This document shows positions 33,112-42,401 of a stretch of DNA of 64,000 nucleotides, in pieces. Position 1 is the stretch's first letter. Each line of letters begins with the position of its first letter. The position numbers and the translations under genes are program-made. The stretch covers positions 3,086 through 67,085 of the forward strand of contig CAVEUM010000012.1 of NCBI GenBank assembly GCA_963618735.1, given 5' to 3'. This stretch comes from CAKUFA01 sp963618735. Lineage in GTDB: Bacteria; Bacillota; Clostridia; Christensenellales; Aristaeellaceae. A model generated the notes under the pieces. The model was not told the DNA's origin. It saw nothing but the letters and a program-made list of their open reading frames with translations, and searched no databases.

Positions 33112-35565
33112 ATGGCAATTTTCGGACAATTTACGGAACGTGCCCAGCAGATGTTAGAATCTGCCCGCTCCATTGCCGAGGAGCTGAACAGCCCCGTCAT
33201 CGGCACCGAGCACCTGCTGCTGGCACTTGTGAAAGATGACGCCCACCTGCCTCAGTCCATTCAGGATAAGGCAGACTACGACGCAGTGCTCAATCTGCTC
33301 CCCGAGGAGCACACGAATGACGAGAAGCCCCTGCACATCAGCATGACGCCGCGGATGAAGAAGCTGCTCGAACTCAGCGTCATTGAATCCCGTCGCCTGG
33401 GGCAGGCCTACATTACCGTAGAGCACCTGTGGCTGGCACTTCTTCGGGAAGACGGCAGCGTGGCCTTCAGCATTCTGCGCCAGCTGCAGGTGAATCCTGC
33501 AGAGGTGCGGGATGAGGTCCTCCGCCAGATTCGCATGGAGCGGAGCAGCAGCGAGGAAGAGCCGCAGCGTCAGCGTCCCGCAGGCAAGCCTGCCGGCAAG
33601 AAGGGCGATACCCCTGTGCTTTCCCAATACAGCCGCGATTTGACTGCCGCCGCGCGGGATAATGAGCTGGATCCCGTCATCGGCCGCGACACGGAAATCC
33701 AGCGCATCATTCAGATTCTCATCCGCCGCACGAAGAACAATCCCGTGCTGATTGGTGAGCCCGGCGTAGGCAAAAGTGCCGTGGTAGAAGGTCTGGCTCA
33801 ACGCATTGTGCAGGGAAATATTCCTGAAATGCTGGTAGGCAAGCGGGTGCTTTCCCTGGACATCGGCAGCATGATCGCCGGCAGCAAGTACCGCGGCGAG
33901 TTTGAAGAGCGGCTGAAAAATGTCATGAAGGAAATCCGCGAAAACGGCAACATTTTGCTCTTCATCGATGAAATTCACAACATTGTGGGTGCCGGTCAGG
34001 CAGAAGGCAGTCTGGACGCCGCCAACATCCTGAAGCCTGCCCTGGCGCGGGGTGAAGTGCAGTGCATCGGTGCCACCACCCTGGAAGAATACCGCAAGCA
34101 CATCGAGAAGGATGCCGCTTTGGAGCGTCGTTTCCAGCCCGTCATGGTAGGCGAACCCACGCAGGAGGAAGCTCTGGCCATCCTCCACGGTCTGCGTGAC
34201 CGCTACGAAGCGCATCACAAGGTGCACATCACCGATGAAGCACTGAAAGCCGCCGTGACCCTCTCCGATCGCTACATCGCCGACCGTTTTCTGCCCGACA
34301 AGGCTGTTGACCTGATGGACGAAGCCGCCTCCCGCGTGCGCATTCAGGCATTCACCGCGCCCCCCGATGTAAAGGCGCAGGAAAAGCAGTTGGAAGCATT
34401 GGTAGCCGAAAAGAAGGACGCCATTACCCATCAGGACTTTGAACGTGCCGCTTCTCTGCGTGACCAGGAACGTTGCCTCCGCCAGGAAATTGAGATGAAG
34501 CGCAACGCATGGTCAACCCAGCAGTCCGCCGCCCGTGACGTTGTGAATGAGGAAGACATTGCCCAGGTCGTATCCACCTGGACAGGCATCCCCGTCCGCA
34601 AGATGACCGAAACCGAGGCCGATCGCCTGATGCACCTGGAAGACACCCTCCACGCGCGGGTCATCGGCCAAGAGGAAGCCGTCAGTGCCGTTGCCCGTGC
34701 CATCCGCCGCGCCCGCGCCGGATTGAAGGATCCGAAGCGTCCCATCGGCAGCTTCATCTTCCTTGGTCCCACCGGTGTAGGCAAAACCGAGCTGTGCCGC
34801 GCCCTGGGCGAGGCCATGTTTGGGGATGAATCTGCCGTCATTCGCATCGATATGAGCGAATACATGGAGAAGCACACCACCTCTCGTTTGGTGGGTTCAC
34901 CGCCTGGCTACGTGGGCTATGAAGAGGGCGGCCAGCTGACGGAGGCCGTGCGCCGCAAGCCTTACAGTGTCATTCTGCTGGATGAGGTGGAGAAGGCGCA
35001 TCCCGATGTGTTCAACATTCTCCTGCAAATTCTGGAAGATGGCCGCCTGACCGACAACACCGGACGCACCGTCAGTTTCAAGAATACCATCATCGTTATG
35101 ACCTCCAACGCAGGTGCCCACAACATCGCCGCCAGCCGAACCATGGGCTTCGGCGCCAGTCCCATGGCGGACGTACACAGCTACGAGGCTATGAAGGACT
35201 CCGTGATGAAAGAGGTCAAGGAGCTGTTCCGCCCCGAATTCATCAACCGCGTGGACGAGATGATCGTCTTCCACTCCCTGACGGAGGACAATATCCGCCG
35301 CATCGCCGATATGATGCTGACGCAGGTGGCTGACCTTCTGAAAGAGCGCAATGTTCAGCTGACCTGGGATGACGAGGTTGCCAGCCATCTGGCTACCGAG
35401 GGCTACGACGCCAAGTTCGGTGCCCGTCCCCTGCGCCGCCTGATTCAGAGCACGGTAGAAGACATGCTCAGTGAAGAGCTGATTCTATGTCACATTGCTC
35501 TGGGCGACCATGTCCGTCTTTTCGTGCAGGATGGCACCATCCATGCCGAGAAAGTTGCAGACTGA
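33112..35565 (+). CDS. clpC: ClpC AAA+ unfoldase
   Basis: 817 residues. Clp N domain with two repeats (about 1-145), first AAA+ module with GEPGVGKSAVVEG and LLFIDEIHNIVGAG, a middle coiled-coil with a UVR motif (HQDFERAASLRDQ), second AAA+ module with GPTGVGKTEL, and a C-terminal D2-small domain. It unfolds McsB-marked proteins for ClpP. The ClpP-docking loop should lie in the second module; I could not fix its exact tripeptide. It is the last gene of the ctsR operon, followed by a shared convergent terminator. Confidence 0.97.
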   Translation: MAIFGQFTERAQQMLESARSIAEELNSPVIGTEHLLLALVKDDAHLPQSIQDKADYDAVLNLLPEEHTNDEKPLHISMTPRMKKLLELSVIESRRLGQAYITVEHLWLALLREDGSVAFSILRQLQVNPAEVRDEVLRQIRMERSSSEEEPQRQRPAGKPAGKKGDTPVLSQYSRDLTAAARDNELDPVIGRDTEIQRIIQILIRRTKNNPVLIGEPGVGKSAVVEGLAQRIVQGNIPEMLVGKRVLSLDIGSMIAGSKYRGEFEERLKNVMKEIRENGNILLFIDEIHNIVGAGQAEGSLDAANILKPALARGEVQCIGATTLEEYRKHIEKDAALERRFQPVMVGEPTQEEALAILHGLRDRYEAHHKVHITDEALKAAVTLSDRYIADRFLPDKAVDLMDEAASRVRIQAFTAPPDVKAQEKQLEALVAEKKDAITHQDFERAASLRDQERCLRQEIEMKRNAWSTQQSAARDVVNEEDIAQVVSTWTGIPVRKMTETEADRLMHLEDTLHARVIGQEEAVSAVARAIRRARAGLKDPKRPIGSFIFLGPTGVGKTELCRALGEAMFGDESAVIRIDMSEYMEKHTTSRLVGSPPGYVGYEEGGQLTEAVRRKPYSVILLDEVEKAHPDVFNILLQILEDGRLTDNTGRTVSFKNTIIVMTSNAGAHNIAASRTMGFGASPMADVHSYEAMKDSVMKEVKELFRPEFINRVDEMIVFHSLTEDNIRRIADMMLTQVADLLKERNVQLTWDDEVASHLATEGYDAKFGARPLRRLIQSTVEDMLSEELILCHIALGDHVRLFVQDGTIHAEKVAD

Positions 35566-35592
35566 CGCGATAAAGAGCGCCGCAAGTAAAAA

Positions 35593-35626
35593 AACTCCCT
35601 CTGACATTTGATCGTCAGAGGGAGTT
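35593..35626. terminator. Bidirectional terminator between clpC and leuS
   Basis: AACTCCCTCTGAC pairs with GTCAGAGGGAGTT around an 8-base loop, with A-run on the left and T-run on the right, so it works on both strands for the convergent genes. Confidence 0.85.
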
Positions 35627-35653
35627 TTCTTTTCTATGATTACTTGTCTATGA

Positions 35654-38071
35654 TTACTTGGCCACAATGTTCAGCAGTCGGCCAGGTACGAAGATGATTT
35701 TCACAATCGTCTTGCCTGCCAGGAGCTTCTGCACATCGGGATGGTTCGGCAATTCCTTTTCCGCCTGCTCGCGGGTCATATCCGCAGGCACCATGATACG
35801 GCCGCGAACCTTGCCGCATACCTGCACGGCAATCTCGACTTCTGCCTTCTTCATGGCCTCCTCGTCCCAGGTCGGCCACTTCTGATGATGAATCGGTTCG
35901 CCGAAGCCCAGGTTCTGCCACATTTCTTCGGTGATGTGCGGCGCCACAGGGTTCAGCAGCAGCAGCAGCGTACGCAGTTCGCCGCGGGTCACGCTGCCAA
36001 TCTGGAACATTTCATTTACCAGAGACATCATGGCTGCGATGGCGGTGTTGTACTTCATCTTCTCGTAGTCTTCGGAAACCTTCTTCACGGTTTCATGCAT
36101 CAGGCTGTTCAGCTTTTCAGAATAGCCTTCCTCCTCCGTGACCAGCTCCTGCAGCCGCCACACACGATCCAGGAAGCGGCGGCAGCCCTTGGCACCATTG
36201 GTAGACCACGGGATGGCCTGGTCAAAGGCGCCCATGAACATCTCGTACAGGCGGAAAGCATCAGCGCCGATTTCATCAATGATGTCATCGGGATTGATCA
36301 CGTTGCCGCGGGACTTGGACATCTTCTCACCATTCTCGCCCAGAATCATGCCATGGCTGGTGCGCTTCTGATAAGGTTCAGGGCTGGGCACCGCGCCGAT
36401 GTCATGCAGGAACAGATGCCAGAAACGGCTGTAGAGCAGATGCAGGGTGGTGTGCTCCATACCGCCGTTGTACCAGTCCACAGGCAGCCAGTACTTCATG
36501 GCATCCTGGCTGGCGATGGCGTTGGCGTTGTGAGGATCCGTATAGCGGATAAAGTACCAGCTGGAGCCAGCCCACTGGGGCATGGTATCCGTTTCACGCT
36601 TGGCGGGGCCGCCGCAGCAGGGGCAGGTGGTGTTGACCCAGTCCGACATGGTGGACAGCGGGCTTTCGCCATCGTCCGTAGGCTCGTAATTTTCTACATT
36701 CGGCAGCAGCACCGGCAGCTGATCTTCCGGCACGGGCACCATACCGCACTTGTCGCAGTGGATCATAGGAATGGGTTCGCCCCAGTAACGCTGACGGCTA
36801 AACACCCAGTCACGGAGCTTGAAGTTCACCTTCCGCTCGCCTACGCCTTTTTCTACCAGATGATCGATGATCGCCTTCTTAGCCTCGGCAACCTTCATGC
36901 CATTCAGGAAGCCGGAGTTCACCATCACGCCATCCTGAATGTCGGTGTATGCTTCCTTCTCCACATCACCGCCGGCAACCACCTCAATCACAGGCAGGTT
37001 GAACTTTTTGGCAAACTCCCAGTCACGGGTATCGTGGGCAGGCACGGCCATGATGGCGCCCGTGCCGTAGGTCATCAGCACATAGTCACTGAGCCAGATG
37101 GGAATTTCGCGGCCGTTCACAGGATTAATGGCACGCACGCCCTCCACCTGAACGCCGGTCTTTTCCTTGGCCAGCTCAGCACGCTCAAAGTCGCTCTTCT
37201 TGGCTGCAGCTTCACGATAAGCCATGCATGCATCGAAGTTGGTAATCTGATCCTTCAGCTTATCAATCATGGGATGCTCAGGAGAGAGCACCATGTAGGT
37301 CGCGCCGTACAGGGTATCGGGACGGGTGGTGTAAATGCGCACCTTCTCGCCTTCCGCCGTCAGCTGGAAATCCACCTCGGCACCTTCGCTGCGGCCAATC
37401 CAGTTGCGCTGCTGCACCTTCACCTTGTCGATGAAGTCCACCGTGTCCAGACCATCCAGCAGCTTCTGGCCGTAGGCGGTAATCTTCAGCATCCACTGGG
37501 TTTTCACCTTGCGGATCACAGGGCTGCCGCAGCGCTCGCACACGCCGCCGACCACTTCTTCATTGGCCAGGCCGCACTTGCAGGACGTGCACCAGTTGAT
37601 GGGCATGTGAGCCTTGTAGGCCAGGCCGTGCTTGTACAGCTGCAGGAAAATCCACTGCGTCCACTTGAAATAGTTAGGATCAGTGGTATCCACCTCGCGA
37701 GTATAGTCGAAGGAGAAGCCGATCTTCTTCAGCTGTTCGCGGAAGTGATCGATGTTCTTCTTGGTAACAATGGCGGGATGCACCTTGTTCTTGATGGCAT
37801 AGTTTTCCGTAGGCAGGCCGAACGCGTCCCATCCGATGGGAAACAGCACGTTGTAGCCCTCCATGCGACGCTTGCGGGCGATGATGTCCATGGCCGTGTT
37901 GGAGCGAGGATGACCTACGTGCAGGCCCTGTCCGGAAGGATAGGGGAACTCAATCAAGCCATAAAACTTCGGCTTGCTGTAGTCATCGGTTGCTTCAAAA
38001 GCGTGGGTTTCTTCCCAGATCTTCTGCCACTTCGGCTCAATTCGTTTCGGATCATAGGCCTGGATCTCCAT
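35654..38071 (-). CDS. leuS: Leucyl-tRNA synthetase
   Basis: 805 residues. Class I synthetase charging tRNA-Leu. HIGH signature as HVGH (YPSGQGLHVGHPRSNT), KMSKS in GEKMSKSRGNV, a CP1 editing domain between (TRPDTLYGATYMVLSPEH), zinc-type cysteines (CTSCKCG, CERCG) and the C-terminal tRNA-binding region. Size matches bacterial LeuRS. Start ATG 38071 has AAGGAGG upstream. Expression is controlled by the T-box leader at 38092-38315. Confidence 0.97.
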   Translation of the reverse strand: MEIQAYDPKRIEPKWQKIWEETHAFEATDDYSKPKFYGLIEFPYPSGQGLHVGHPRSNTAMDIIARKRRMEGYNVLFPIGWDAFGLPTENYAIKNKVHPAIVTKKNIDHFREQLKKIGFSFDYTREVDTTDPNYFKWTQWIFLQLYKHGLAYKAHMPINWCTSCKCGLANEEVVGGVCERCGSPVIRKVKTQWMLKITAYGQKLLDGLDTVDFIDKVKVQQRNWIGRSEGAEVDFQLTAEGEKVRIYTTRPDTLYGATYMVLSPEHPMIDKLKDQITNFDACMAYREAAAKKSDFERAELAKEKTGVQVEGVRAINPVNGREIPIWLSDYVLMTYGTGAIMAVPAHDTRDWEFAKKFNLPVIEVVAGGDVEKEAYTDIQDGVMVNSGFLNGMKVAEAKKAIIDHLVEKGVGERKVNFKLRDWVFSRQRYWGEPIPMIHCDKCGMVPVPEDQLPVLLPNVENYEPTDDGESPLSTMSDWVNTTCPCCGGPAKRETDTMPQWAGSSWYFIRYTDPHNANAIASQDAMKYWLPVDWYNGGMEHTTLHLLYSRFWHLFLHDIGAVPSPEPYQKRTSHGMILGENGEKMSKSRGNVINPDDIIDEIGADAFRLYEMFMGAFDQAIPWSTNGAKGCRRFLDRVWRLQELVTEEEGYSEKLNSLMHETVKKVSEDYEKMKYNTAIAAMMSLVNEMFQIGSVTRGELRTLLLLLNPVAPHITEEMWQNLGFGEPIHHQKWPTWDEEAMKKAEVEIAVQVCGKVRGRIMVPADMTREQAEKELPNHPDVQKLLAGKTIVKIIFVPGRLLNIVAK

Positions 38072-38091
38072 TGCTTCTCCTCCTTAAAAGT

Positions 38092-38315
38092 AAAAACCGT
38101 TCCATCTCTGCAGACTGCAAAGACGAAACGGTCAGTTTCGCGGTACCACTTTGCTTGCACGGCGCGTGCCATGCCACTCAAGCGCTGTAACGGACGCCTC
38201 CGCCGATTTCTCATCGGAACGCTCCCGGGCGAGCAGTTTTCCATCCTTCCCCGCGCTTTCACCAGCCGCACGGTTCTCTTCACAAGGGTGCAAAACGTTC
38301 CCATTCATTGCGACA
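38092..38315 (-). promoter_or_regulatory. T-box riboswitch in the leuS leader
   Basis: On the minus strand the T-box core reads AAGTGGTACCGCG (38151-38139), followed by a terminator stem whose arms start ACCGTTTCGTC and end GATGGAACGGT (38132-38096), then TTTTTAC. Upstream, the stem I apical segment GCTGGTGAAAGC and a GAGA motif are present. The expected specifier region contains AACTGCTCG, so CUG or CUC (both leucine) could be read; I cannot decide which. Uncharged tRNA-Leu should favour the antiterminator and turn leuS on. Confidence 0.88.
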
Positions 38316-38321
38316 AAAATA

Positions 38322-38350
38322 AGTATATCACCCGCAGAACGGATTGTAAA
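38322..38350 (-). promoter_or_regulatory. leuS promoter
   Basis: On the minus strand, TTTACA (38350-38345), a 17-bp spacer and TATACT (38327-38322), directly upstream of the T-box leader. Confidence 0.75.
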
Positions 38351-38435
38351 CCCCTTATTTTCCGCAGTCTTACGGGTGCAGTCTTCATTTTGCACAGGAA
38401 GATGACGAATTGTTACAATTTTATGAAGAAAGTAG

Positions 38436-38465
38436 TTGACATTCTCCACATTTGAGGCTTACAAT
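38436..38465 (+). promoter_or_regulatory. Promoter of the SH3/peptidoglycan-binding protein gene
   Basis: TTGACA (38436-38441), 18-bp spacer, TACAAT (38460-38465). It completes the account of the gap 38072-38533. Confidence 0.65.
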
Positions 38466-38533
38466 AGAATGACTACAAGTGTATGCTGACCCTTTGCGTG
38501 GGTTCTTACATTTGATAAGGAGGGATCCTTTGG

Positions 38534-41185
38534 ATGGAAAACACCCGTAACGTGCGGCGGCTCTGCTTTGCCTGTGCGCTGGTGCTGGCACTGGTGCTCA
38601 TGTGTGCAACCGCCCTGGCCGCACTGTCTTATCCTTTTATGACGGTCACCAACGACAAGGTCAACATGCGTGCCAAGGCTTCATCTACCGCCACCATCCT
38701 TGAGCGGCTGGATCAGGGCGCTTCTGTTACGGTGTTGGGCTCTACCGGAAGCTATTATAAGGTAAGCTACAACAACCGCACGGGTTATATTCTGAAGAAA
38801 TATATCGTGACCGATGAAGAAACCATCGTGACGCCTACCCCCGCACCGGTGGAAACTGTCACGGGCTATCCTTATGATACCGTCACCAGTGACAGCGTCA
38901 ACCTGCGCGCCAGGCAGTCTGTGAACAGCGACCTGCTCAAGAAGATCCCCAAGGGCGCAACTGTTACGGTGCAGAGCGTTTCCGGCACTTTCGCCAAGGT
39001 GACCTACAACGGCACGGAAGGCTATGTGAAAACGGACTACATCGTGCTGAAAAAGATTGTGAAGGCCACTGCCACGCCCAGTCCTGCGCCGACCCTATCC
39101 CCTGTGGAAAGCGGCTCCGAGTATGTAACGTTGCAGAAGGGCTCCGAAGGCTCTGCAGTAAAGGCACTGCAGAGTGCACTCATCGAGCTTGGCTTCCTAT
39201 CCGGTTCCGCAGACGGCAAGTTCGGTGATGCCACTCAGTATGCTGTAACTTCCTTCCAGTCTACCAATGGCTATCCCACCACAGGCATCGCAGATGCTAA
39301 CCTGCAGGCCTTCCTGTACAGCGGCACGCCGAAAAACAGCAAGGGGACCAAAACAACCGTGAAAACCCTTGCCCCTGTGGATGGCGTGATTGTCCGCCTG
39401 AACAACACAGGTGAGCTGGTGGAAACCATCCAGACCCGCCTGACTGAGCTGGGCTACTACACAGGGAAAATTTCCGGCACCTATGACACGGCCACGCAAA
39501 GTGCTGTGAAGGCTTTCCAGAAGAAGAACGGCCTGACGGTAGACGGCAAATGCGGCTCCGAAACGCAGAAGCTTCTACTAAATGGCAGCGGACTTTCCGC
39601 GGATGCAACCGCAACTCCTCTCCCCACCGCAACGCCTACCCCTGTGCCGACCTTCACCGTGCCTGGCAGTAAGGTGCAAAGAGGCAGCTCCGGCGCGGAC
39701 GCCAAACTGGTTCAACAGAGGCTGAAGGAGCTTGGTTACTACACAGGCAAGGTGGACGGCAATTTCGGTTCCGCCAGTGTCACCGCACTGAAAAACTTCC
39801 AGAAGAAGAACGGCCTTGATGCAGACGGCGTTGCCGGTTCCGGTACCTATAACATTCTGTTCAGCATCAACGCCCTGTCTGCTGGTGCAACCGCAACGCC
39901 TGCGCCCATCGCAACGCCCGTTGCCACTTTGACGCCCTCCCCCACTCCTATTACAAAGGACAATGTAACCGTCATCAAGCTGGGTGTAACCGGCGATGCT
40001 GTGACCAGACTGCAGGAACGTCTGACCGCGCTGGGCTACTACAACGCCACTGTGGACGGTGTCTGCAAGGCGGATGACGTAGCCGCCATTCGTTCCTTCC
40101 AGCGCAAGAACGGCCTGAAGGAAGACGGTTCTGCTGGCTATGACACGCAGGTTCTGCTTTACTCGGCTGGTGCCCTGACCAGCACCGGCGCCATCGCTGG
40201 CGGCACGGTGGACACCTTCACCACCCTGAAGAAGGGCATGACAGGCACCGCCGTTTCCGACATGCAGAAGAAGCTCATCGAGCTGGGTTACCTGAGCGGC
40301 GAAGCGGACGGCAACTATGGCCGTTCCACCGCCACCGCCGTGTACAATTTCCAGAAAGCCAACGGTTTGAGCCGCGATGGTGTGGCTGGTTCCGCCACCC
40401 TGTCCCTGCTGTATTCCTCCACAGCAACAGCCGCTACCCCCACTCCCAGTCCGACGCCCACCGCCAGCAGCACGACCCTGAAGCAAGGTGACATCAGCGA
40501 TGCGGTAAAGAGCATGCAGCAGCGTCTGATTGAATTGGGCTACCTTTCCGGCAAAGCAGACGGCAAGTTCGGCGTACAGACCTACACTGCCCTGCTGGCC
40601 TTCCAGAAAGCCAACAACCTGACCGTGGACGGCATGGCAGGCACCAAGACGCTGAACAAATTGAACAGCAGCGCTGCCATCAGTTCCAGCGGCACTGCCC
40701 AGGCAGCAGCAACCCCCACCATCAACCCCAACGCCAGTGCGTCTTACGTTCCAACGGCATCCTCCGTGCGCTACGCCAACTGGTATACAGAAGTAAAGGC
40801 ACGCTGCAAGCTGTATCCCTACGCCACGGTGTATGACTTCTCTACAGGAATCTCCTGGCAGGTGCACATGTTCTCCCTGGGCGCCCACGCGGACTGCGAA
40901 CCTCTGACCGCCTCCGACACCGCCAAGATGGAGAAAGCTCTGGGCGGCAACACCTGGAACCCCAAGGCTGTGTGGGTCGTGTTCGCCGATGGCCGTGTAT
41001 ACATGGCTTCCATTCACTCCATGCCTCACGGCGTGCAGCATCGCACCGATAATAACTTCAGCGGCCACATCTGCATTCACTTCCCGCGGACGGATGCGCA
41101 GGTCGCAGCCATTGGTCCCTATGCCACCAGCCATCAAAAGGTCATCGATGCCGGTTGGAAGACCACGCAGAGCATGATCAAGTAA
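38534..41185 (+). CDS. Secreted cell-wall protein: two SH3 domains, six peptidoglycan-binding repeats, distinctive Cys/His C-terminal domain
   Basis: 883 residues. Signal peptide ends near 29 (TALAAL). Two bacterial SH3 domains (about 37-95 and 115-172; VNMRAKASS, VNLRARQSV). Six PG_binding_1 repeats follow between about 197 and 710, each with LxxxLxELGYYTG...DG.FG..T..A...FQ.KNGL..DG..G. Thr/Pro/Ala-rich linkers (TPTPSPTPT style) separate several units. The last 130 residues form a globular domain with an H832-G833 pair and S843-G-H-I-C847-I-H849, loosely like the His/Cys motif of YkuD L,D-transpeptidases, though spacing differs. It probably binds and possibly cuts or crosslinks peptidoglycan. 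Linker and repeat homogeneity suggests expansion by duplication. Confidence 0.85.
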   Translation: MENTRNVRRLCFACALVLALVLMCATALAALSYPFMTVTNDKVNMRAKASSTATILERLDQGASVTVLGSTGSYYKVSYNNRTGYILKKYIVTDEETIVTPTPAPVETVTGYPYDTVTSDSVNLRARQSVNSDLLKKIPKGATVTVQSVSGTFAKVTYNGTEGYVKTDYIVLKKIVKATATPSPAPTLSPVESGSEYVTLQKGSEGSAVKALQSALIELGFLSGSADGKFGDATQYAVTSFQSTNGYPTTGIADANLQAFLYSGTPKNSKGTKTTVKTLAPVDGVIVRLNNTGELVETIQTRLTELGYYTGKISGTYDTATQSAVKAFQKKNGLTVDGKCGSETQKLLLNGSGLSADATATPLPTATPTPVPTFTVPGSKVQRGSSGADAKLVQQRLKELGYYTGKVDGNFGSASVTALKNFQKKNGLDADGVAGSGTYNILFSINALSAGATATPAPIATPVATLTPSPTPITKDNVTVIKLGVTGDAVTRLQERLTALGYYNATVDGVCKADDVAAIRSFQRKNGLKEDGSAGYDTQVLLYSAGALTSTGAIAGGTVDTFTTLKKGMTGTAVSDMQKKLIELGYLSGEADGNYGRSTATAVYNFQKANGLSRDGVAGSATLSLLYSSTATAATPTPSPTPTASSTTLKQGDISDAVKSMQQRLIELGYLSGKADGKFGVQTYTALLAFQKANNLTVDGMAGTKTLNKLNSSAAISSSGTAQAAATPTINPNASASYVPTASSVRYANWYTEVKARCKLYPYATVYDFSTGISWQVHMFSLGAHADCEPLTASDTAKMEKALGGNTWNPKAVWVVFADGRVYMASIHSMPHGVQHRTDNNFSGHICIHFPRTDAQVAAIGPYATSHQKVIDAGWKTTQSMIK

Positions 41186-41200
41186 ATTCCTATTTTTCAA

Positions 41201-41238
41201 GAGGGGCGGAACCGCTTTGAGAATCGGTTCCGCCCCTC
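41201..41238. repeat. Hairpin repeat, copy 4
   Basis: Nearly perfect stem GAGGGGCGGAACCG / CGGTTCCGCCCCTC with loop CTTTGAGAAT, followed by CTCCCGAAACTTTCGC, the same tail seen at 4174 and 61663. It lies 16 bases after the cell-wall protein gene and could also end its transcription. Confidence 0.8.
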
Positions 41239-41277
41239 TCGCACTCTCCCCACTCCCGAAACTTTCGCTATTTATTT

Positions 41278-41326
41278 GCAGGCGGGCGGCTTTCGTGTCC
41301 CCCTCTCGCGCCCACTCCGAAAACCA
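41278..41326. repeat. Hairpin repeat, variant copy
   Basis: GCAGGCGGGCGGCTTTCGTG then CCCCCTCTCGCGCCCACTCCG and AAAACCAC. The same variant occurs at 61434-61491 with a better-formed stem. The gap 41186-41503 holds copy 4, this copy, a terminator and the next promoter. Confidence 0.65.
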
Positions 41327-41358
41327 CATGGAAATATACTTTTAGGCTTGCCTGAATA

Positions 41359-41399
41359 AAGCATTGTATGCGGTGCAGAGCTTCATACAGTGCTTTTTT
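41359..41399 (+). terminator. Terminator before the methyltransferase gene
   Basis: AAGCATTGTATG pairs with CATACAGTGCTT (one mismatch), followed by TTTT. Confidence 0.65.
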
Positions 41400-41423
41400 C
41401 TTATGCTTTTCATGGGTCTATGA

Positions 41424-41452
41424 TTGACATTTGTCATGCTTAACTGTATACT
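41424..41452 (+). promoter_or_regulatory. Promoter of the methyltransferase gene
   Basis: Perfect TTGACA (41424-41429), 17-bp spacer, TATACT (41447-41452). It overlaps ATTGACATTTGTCAT, a small palindrome that could be an operator. Confidence 0.7.
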
Positions 41453-41503
41453 TTTCATGCTGAATCCAATGCGCCAATGCATTGATACAAAGGTGGCCAT
41501 ACG

Positions 41504-42301
41504 ATGAATTCTTCCGCTGCGTACAAACCCCGTTACGCCAACTGGGTTTCCTCCAAGGTTATTTTACTCCTGTTTCTTTTCTTCCTTCTGTTGCTTTTCG
41601 GTGCAGAATGGACCGTGTCTGCTTCCCGTCTGCTCAGCGTTTTCATGATGCTTGCGGCCTTCGCTGTGCTCATCATCGACATGCTGTTTCTCCGCGCCAG
41701 AACCGCACTGAGCTATGAGGGCGGCGGTGTACAGCGCAATGTGTTGAAAGCTGTGCTTGACCAGGCCAGGGACGCTGGCTGGGATGGTCGCGGCAAGCTG
41801 CTGGATATCGGTTGCGGAAGCGGCGCACTGGGCATTATGGCCGCCAAATGCGAGCCGAAGGTTCTTGTCACCGGCGTTGACAGCTGGCGCAGCACTTGGG
41901 ATTGCAGCCAGGCACAATGCGAAGCCAACGCAGAAGCAGAAGGCGTAGCCCAGCATGTTTCTTTCCGCAAAGAGGATGCCGCGAAGCTTCCTTTCATGGA
42001 CGGAACCTTTGACGTTGCGGTCAGCGCCTTTGCCTTCCACGATGTGCGCACGCAAAAGGACAAGAAAGCACTGGTGGCAGAAGCGCTCCGTGTGGTGAAA
42101 TCAGGCGGCGTTTTCGTCTTCCAGGATACGCTGTACGACAAGCAGGTCTATGGTGATACAGACGCCTTCATGAAGTCATTGGAGCCTTATGTGTCCGAAA
42201 TTCATCTGATCGATACCCGTCATCCCGATGATGTGCCCAAGTACCTGACGCTCCCCTGCTTTCTCGGAAATACGGGCATACTGTGGGGCAAGGTTAAGTA
42301 A
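41504..42301 (+). CDS. Membrane-tethered class I SAM methyltransferase
   Basis: 265 residues. Two N-terminal membrane segments (about 19-35 and 43-64) anchor a cytoplasmic methyltransferase domain. SAM motif I is LLDIGCGSGALG; motif II ends in VTGVD; DVAVSAFAFHDV is motif IV; the EALRVVKSGGVFVFQD segment matches the UbiE/Methyltransf_11 type. The substrate is unknown; membrane tethering suggests a lipid, quinone-like or membrane-protein target. Own promoter and terminator. Confidence 0.8.
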   Translation: MNSSAAYKPRYANWVSSKVILLLFLFFLLLLFGAEWTVSASRLLSVFMMLAAFAVLIIDMLFLRARTALSYEGGGVQRNVLKAVLDQARDAGWDGRGKLLDIGCGSGALGIMAAKCEPKVLVTGVDSWRSTWDCSQAQCEANAEAEGVAQHVSFRKEDAAKLPFMDGTFDVAVSAFAFHDVRTQKDKKALVAEALRVVKSGGVFVFQDTLYDKQVYGDTDAFMKSLEPYVSEIHLIDTRHPDDVPKYLTLPCFLGNTGILWGKVK

Positions 42302-42319
42302 TCCCGTGATTTAAAAAGC

Positions 42320-42362
42320 AAAGTGTGCTGTTCCTCCGTTTTGATGGTCGACAGCACACTTT
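42320..42362 (+). terminator. Methyltransferase gene terminator
   Basis: AAAGTGTGCTGT pairs with ACAGCACACTTT, followed by CTTTTACC. Confidence 0.7.
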
Positions 42363-42401
42363 CTTTTACCGCTATTTTGTGAAAAATTTATCGTTAAAGA
42401 C

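Noticed and set aside
35741..38455. 904-codon plus-strand open frame opposite leuS
   Set aside because: Antisense to leuS and its T-box leader; composition is that of a reverse-complement shadow.
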